Of a stretch of 5,753 nucleotides of DNA, positions 5,585 through 5,753 are shown one piece after another. Positions within the stretch are counted from its first letter, which is position 1; each line of letters begins with the position of its first letter. Below the pieces are notes generated by a model. It saw only the letters and a list, made by a program, of their open reading frames with translations, did no database searches and was not told the origin of the DNA. A program made the translations under genes and the position numbers. This DNA comes from DATFLL01 sp035267785 (GTDB taxonomy: Bacteria > Pseudomonadota > Gammaproteobacteria > DATFLL01): assembly GCA_035267785.1 (NCBI GenBank), contig DATFLL010000084.1:1-5753 (forward strand), in the 5' to 3' direction.

Positions 5585-5753
5585 CGACGCAATCCAGATC
5601 GTGGGCGGGCACACCGCGGCGGGCGCGAACCGGGATTGTTCCAACGCCGCCCCGTCAGCGCAAACATCATTCGGCCACTGCACACTTGCGCAGTGCAGCC
5701 GACCGACCCAACACCGTGTCGCGGGACCGCCGGCTTGCGACGGCACAGCCCGG
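5585..5753. other. Upstream region of nfeD; no gene seen
   Basis: This 169-base stretch lies before the nfeD start. It contains a small dyad, CTGCAC (5678-5683) with GTGCAG (5693-5698), partly overlapping CACTGC (5676-5681) with GCAGTG (5690-5695). It could be an operator, but there is no support beyond symmetry. I found no convincing promoter pair, tRNA or family-like reading frame. Confidence 0.4.

Noticed and set aside
5585..5746. 54-residue N-terminal extension of the NfeD-like protein
   Set aside because: The extra residues are not family-like and would place a cysteine-containing, non-hydrophobic leader before a membrane segment that normally starts the protein. M at 5584 fits the family start.
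1..5753. CRISPR array, tRNA, rRNA or replication origin
   Set aside because: I saw no regularly spaced direct repeats, no cloverleaf-like sequence, no ribosomal RNA motifs and no iterons on either strand.

Overview
The window is high-GC DNA that most resembles a proteobacterium. The insertion sequence is of a type common in Pseudomonas- and Xanthomonas-like genomes, and the NfeD-like and secreted proteins look Gram-negative; this assignment is inferred from protein style, not from a marker gene. It falls into two halves: a mobile-DNA scrapyard (about 1-4000) and an apparently ordinary chromosomal stretch (about 4280-5753).

Left half. The window opens with the first ~42 codons of an IS3-family orfA-like transposase on the + strand. 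It is cut at position 141 by a complete IS66-family element (142-2607). The element has matching terminal inverted repeats beginning GTAAGCGCC and carries tnpA, tnpB and tnpC on the minus strand in the usual order. The tnpA stop and tnpB start overlap, and tnpC lacks the cysteines of the usual IS66 zinc finger. The 8 bases flanking the two ends do not match, and the flanks are unrelated: an IS3 remnant on the left, phage DNA on the right. The element therefore marks a deletion or recombination junction rather than a clean insertion.

Middle. To the right of IS66 is a fragment of a degraded tailed-phage head module read on the minus strand. It holds a possible end of the gene before the capsid gene (3998-4117), a nearly full-length HK97-fold major capsid gene (2724-3952), and the first codons of the next gene (2608-2660), cut off by the IS66 end. 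The capsid gene is broken by two frameshifts. Each lies exactly at a perfect 4-base tandem duplication (GGGC x2 at 3899-3906, AGCC x2 at 3219-3226). Removing one copy of each restores a continuous 406-residue protein with a good ribosome binding site. This is the most striking observation in the window.

Right half. After a degenerate copy of a widespread dispersed repeat (about 4188-4282) comes a small secreted protein gene (4427-4903, +) with a signal peptide and two cysteines in the mature part. It is convergent with an nfeD-like membrane protein gene (5129-5584, -). The gap between them holds two strong hairpins. One is a simple 10-bp stem just after the secreted-protein gene. The other is a 16-bp stem just after nfeD whose sequence resembles the terminal hairpins of IS200/IS605-type transposons. 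The last ~170 bases are the region upstream of nfeD, with no gene seen.

I do not see a convincing new multi-gene system. The items worth following up are the twin 4-base duplications in the capsid gene, the mismatched IS66 flanks, the IS605-like hairpin and the unassigned secreted protein.
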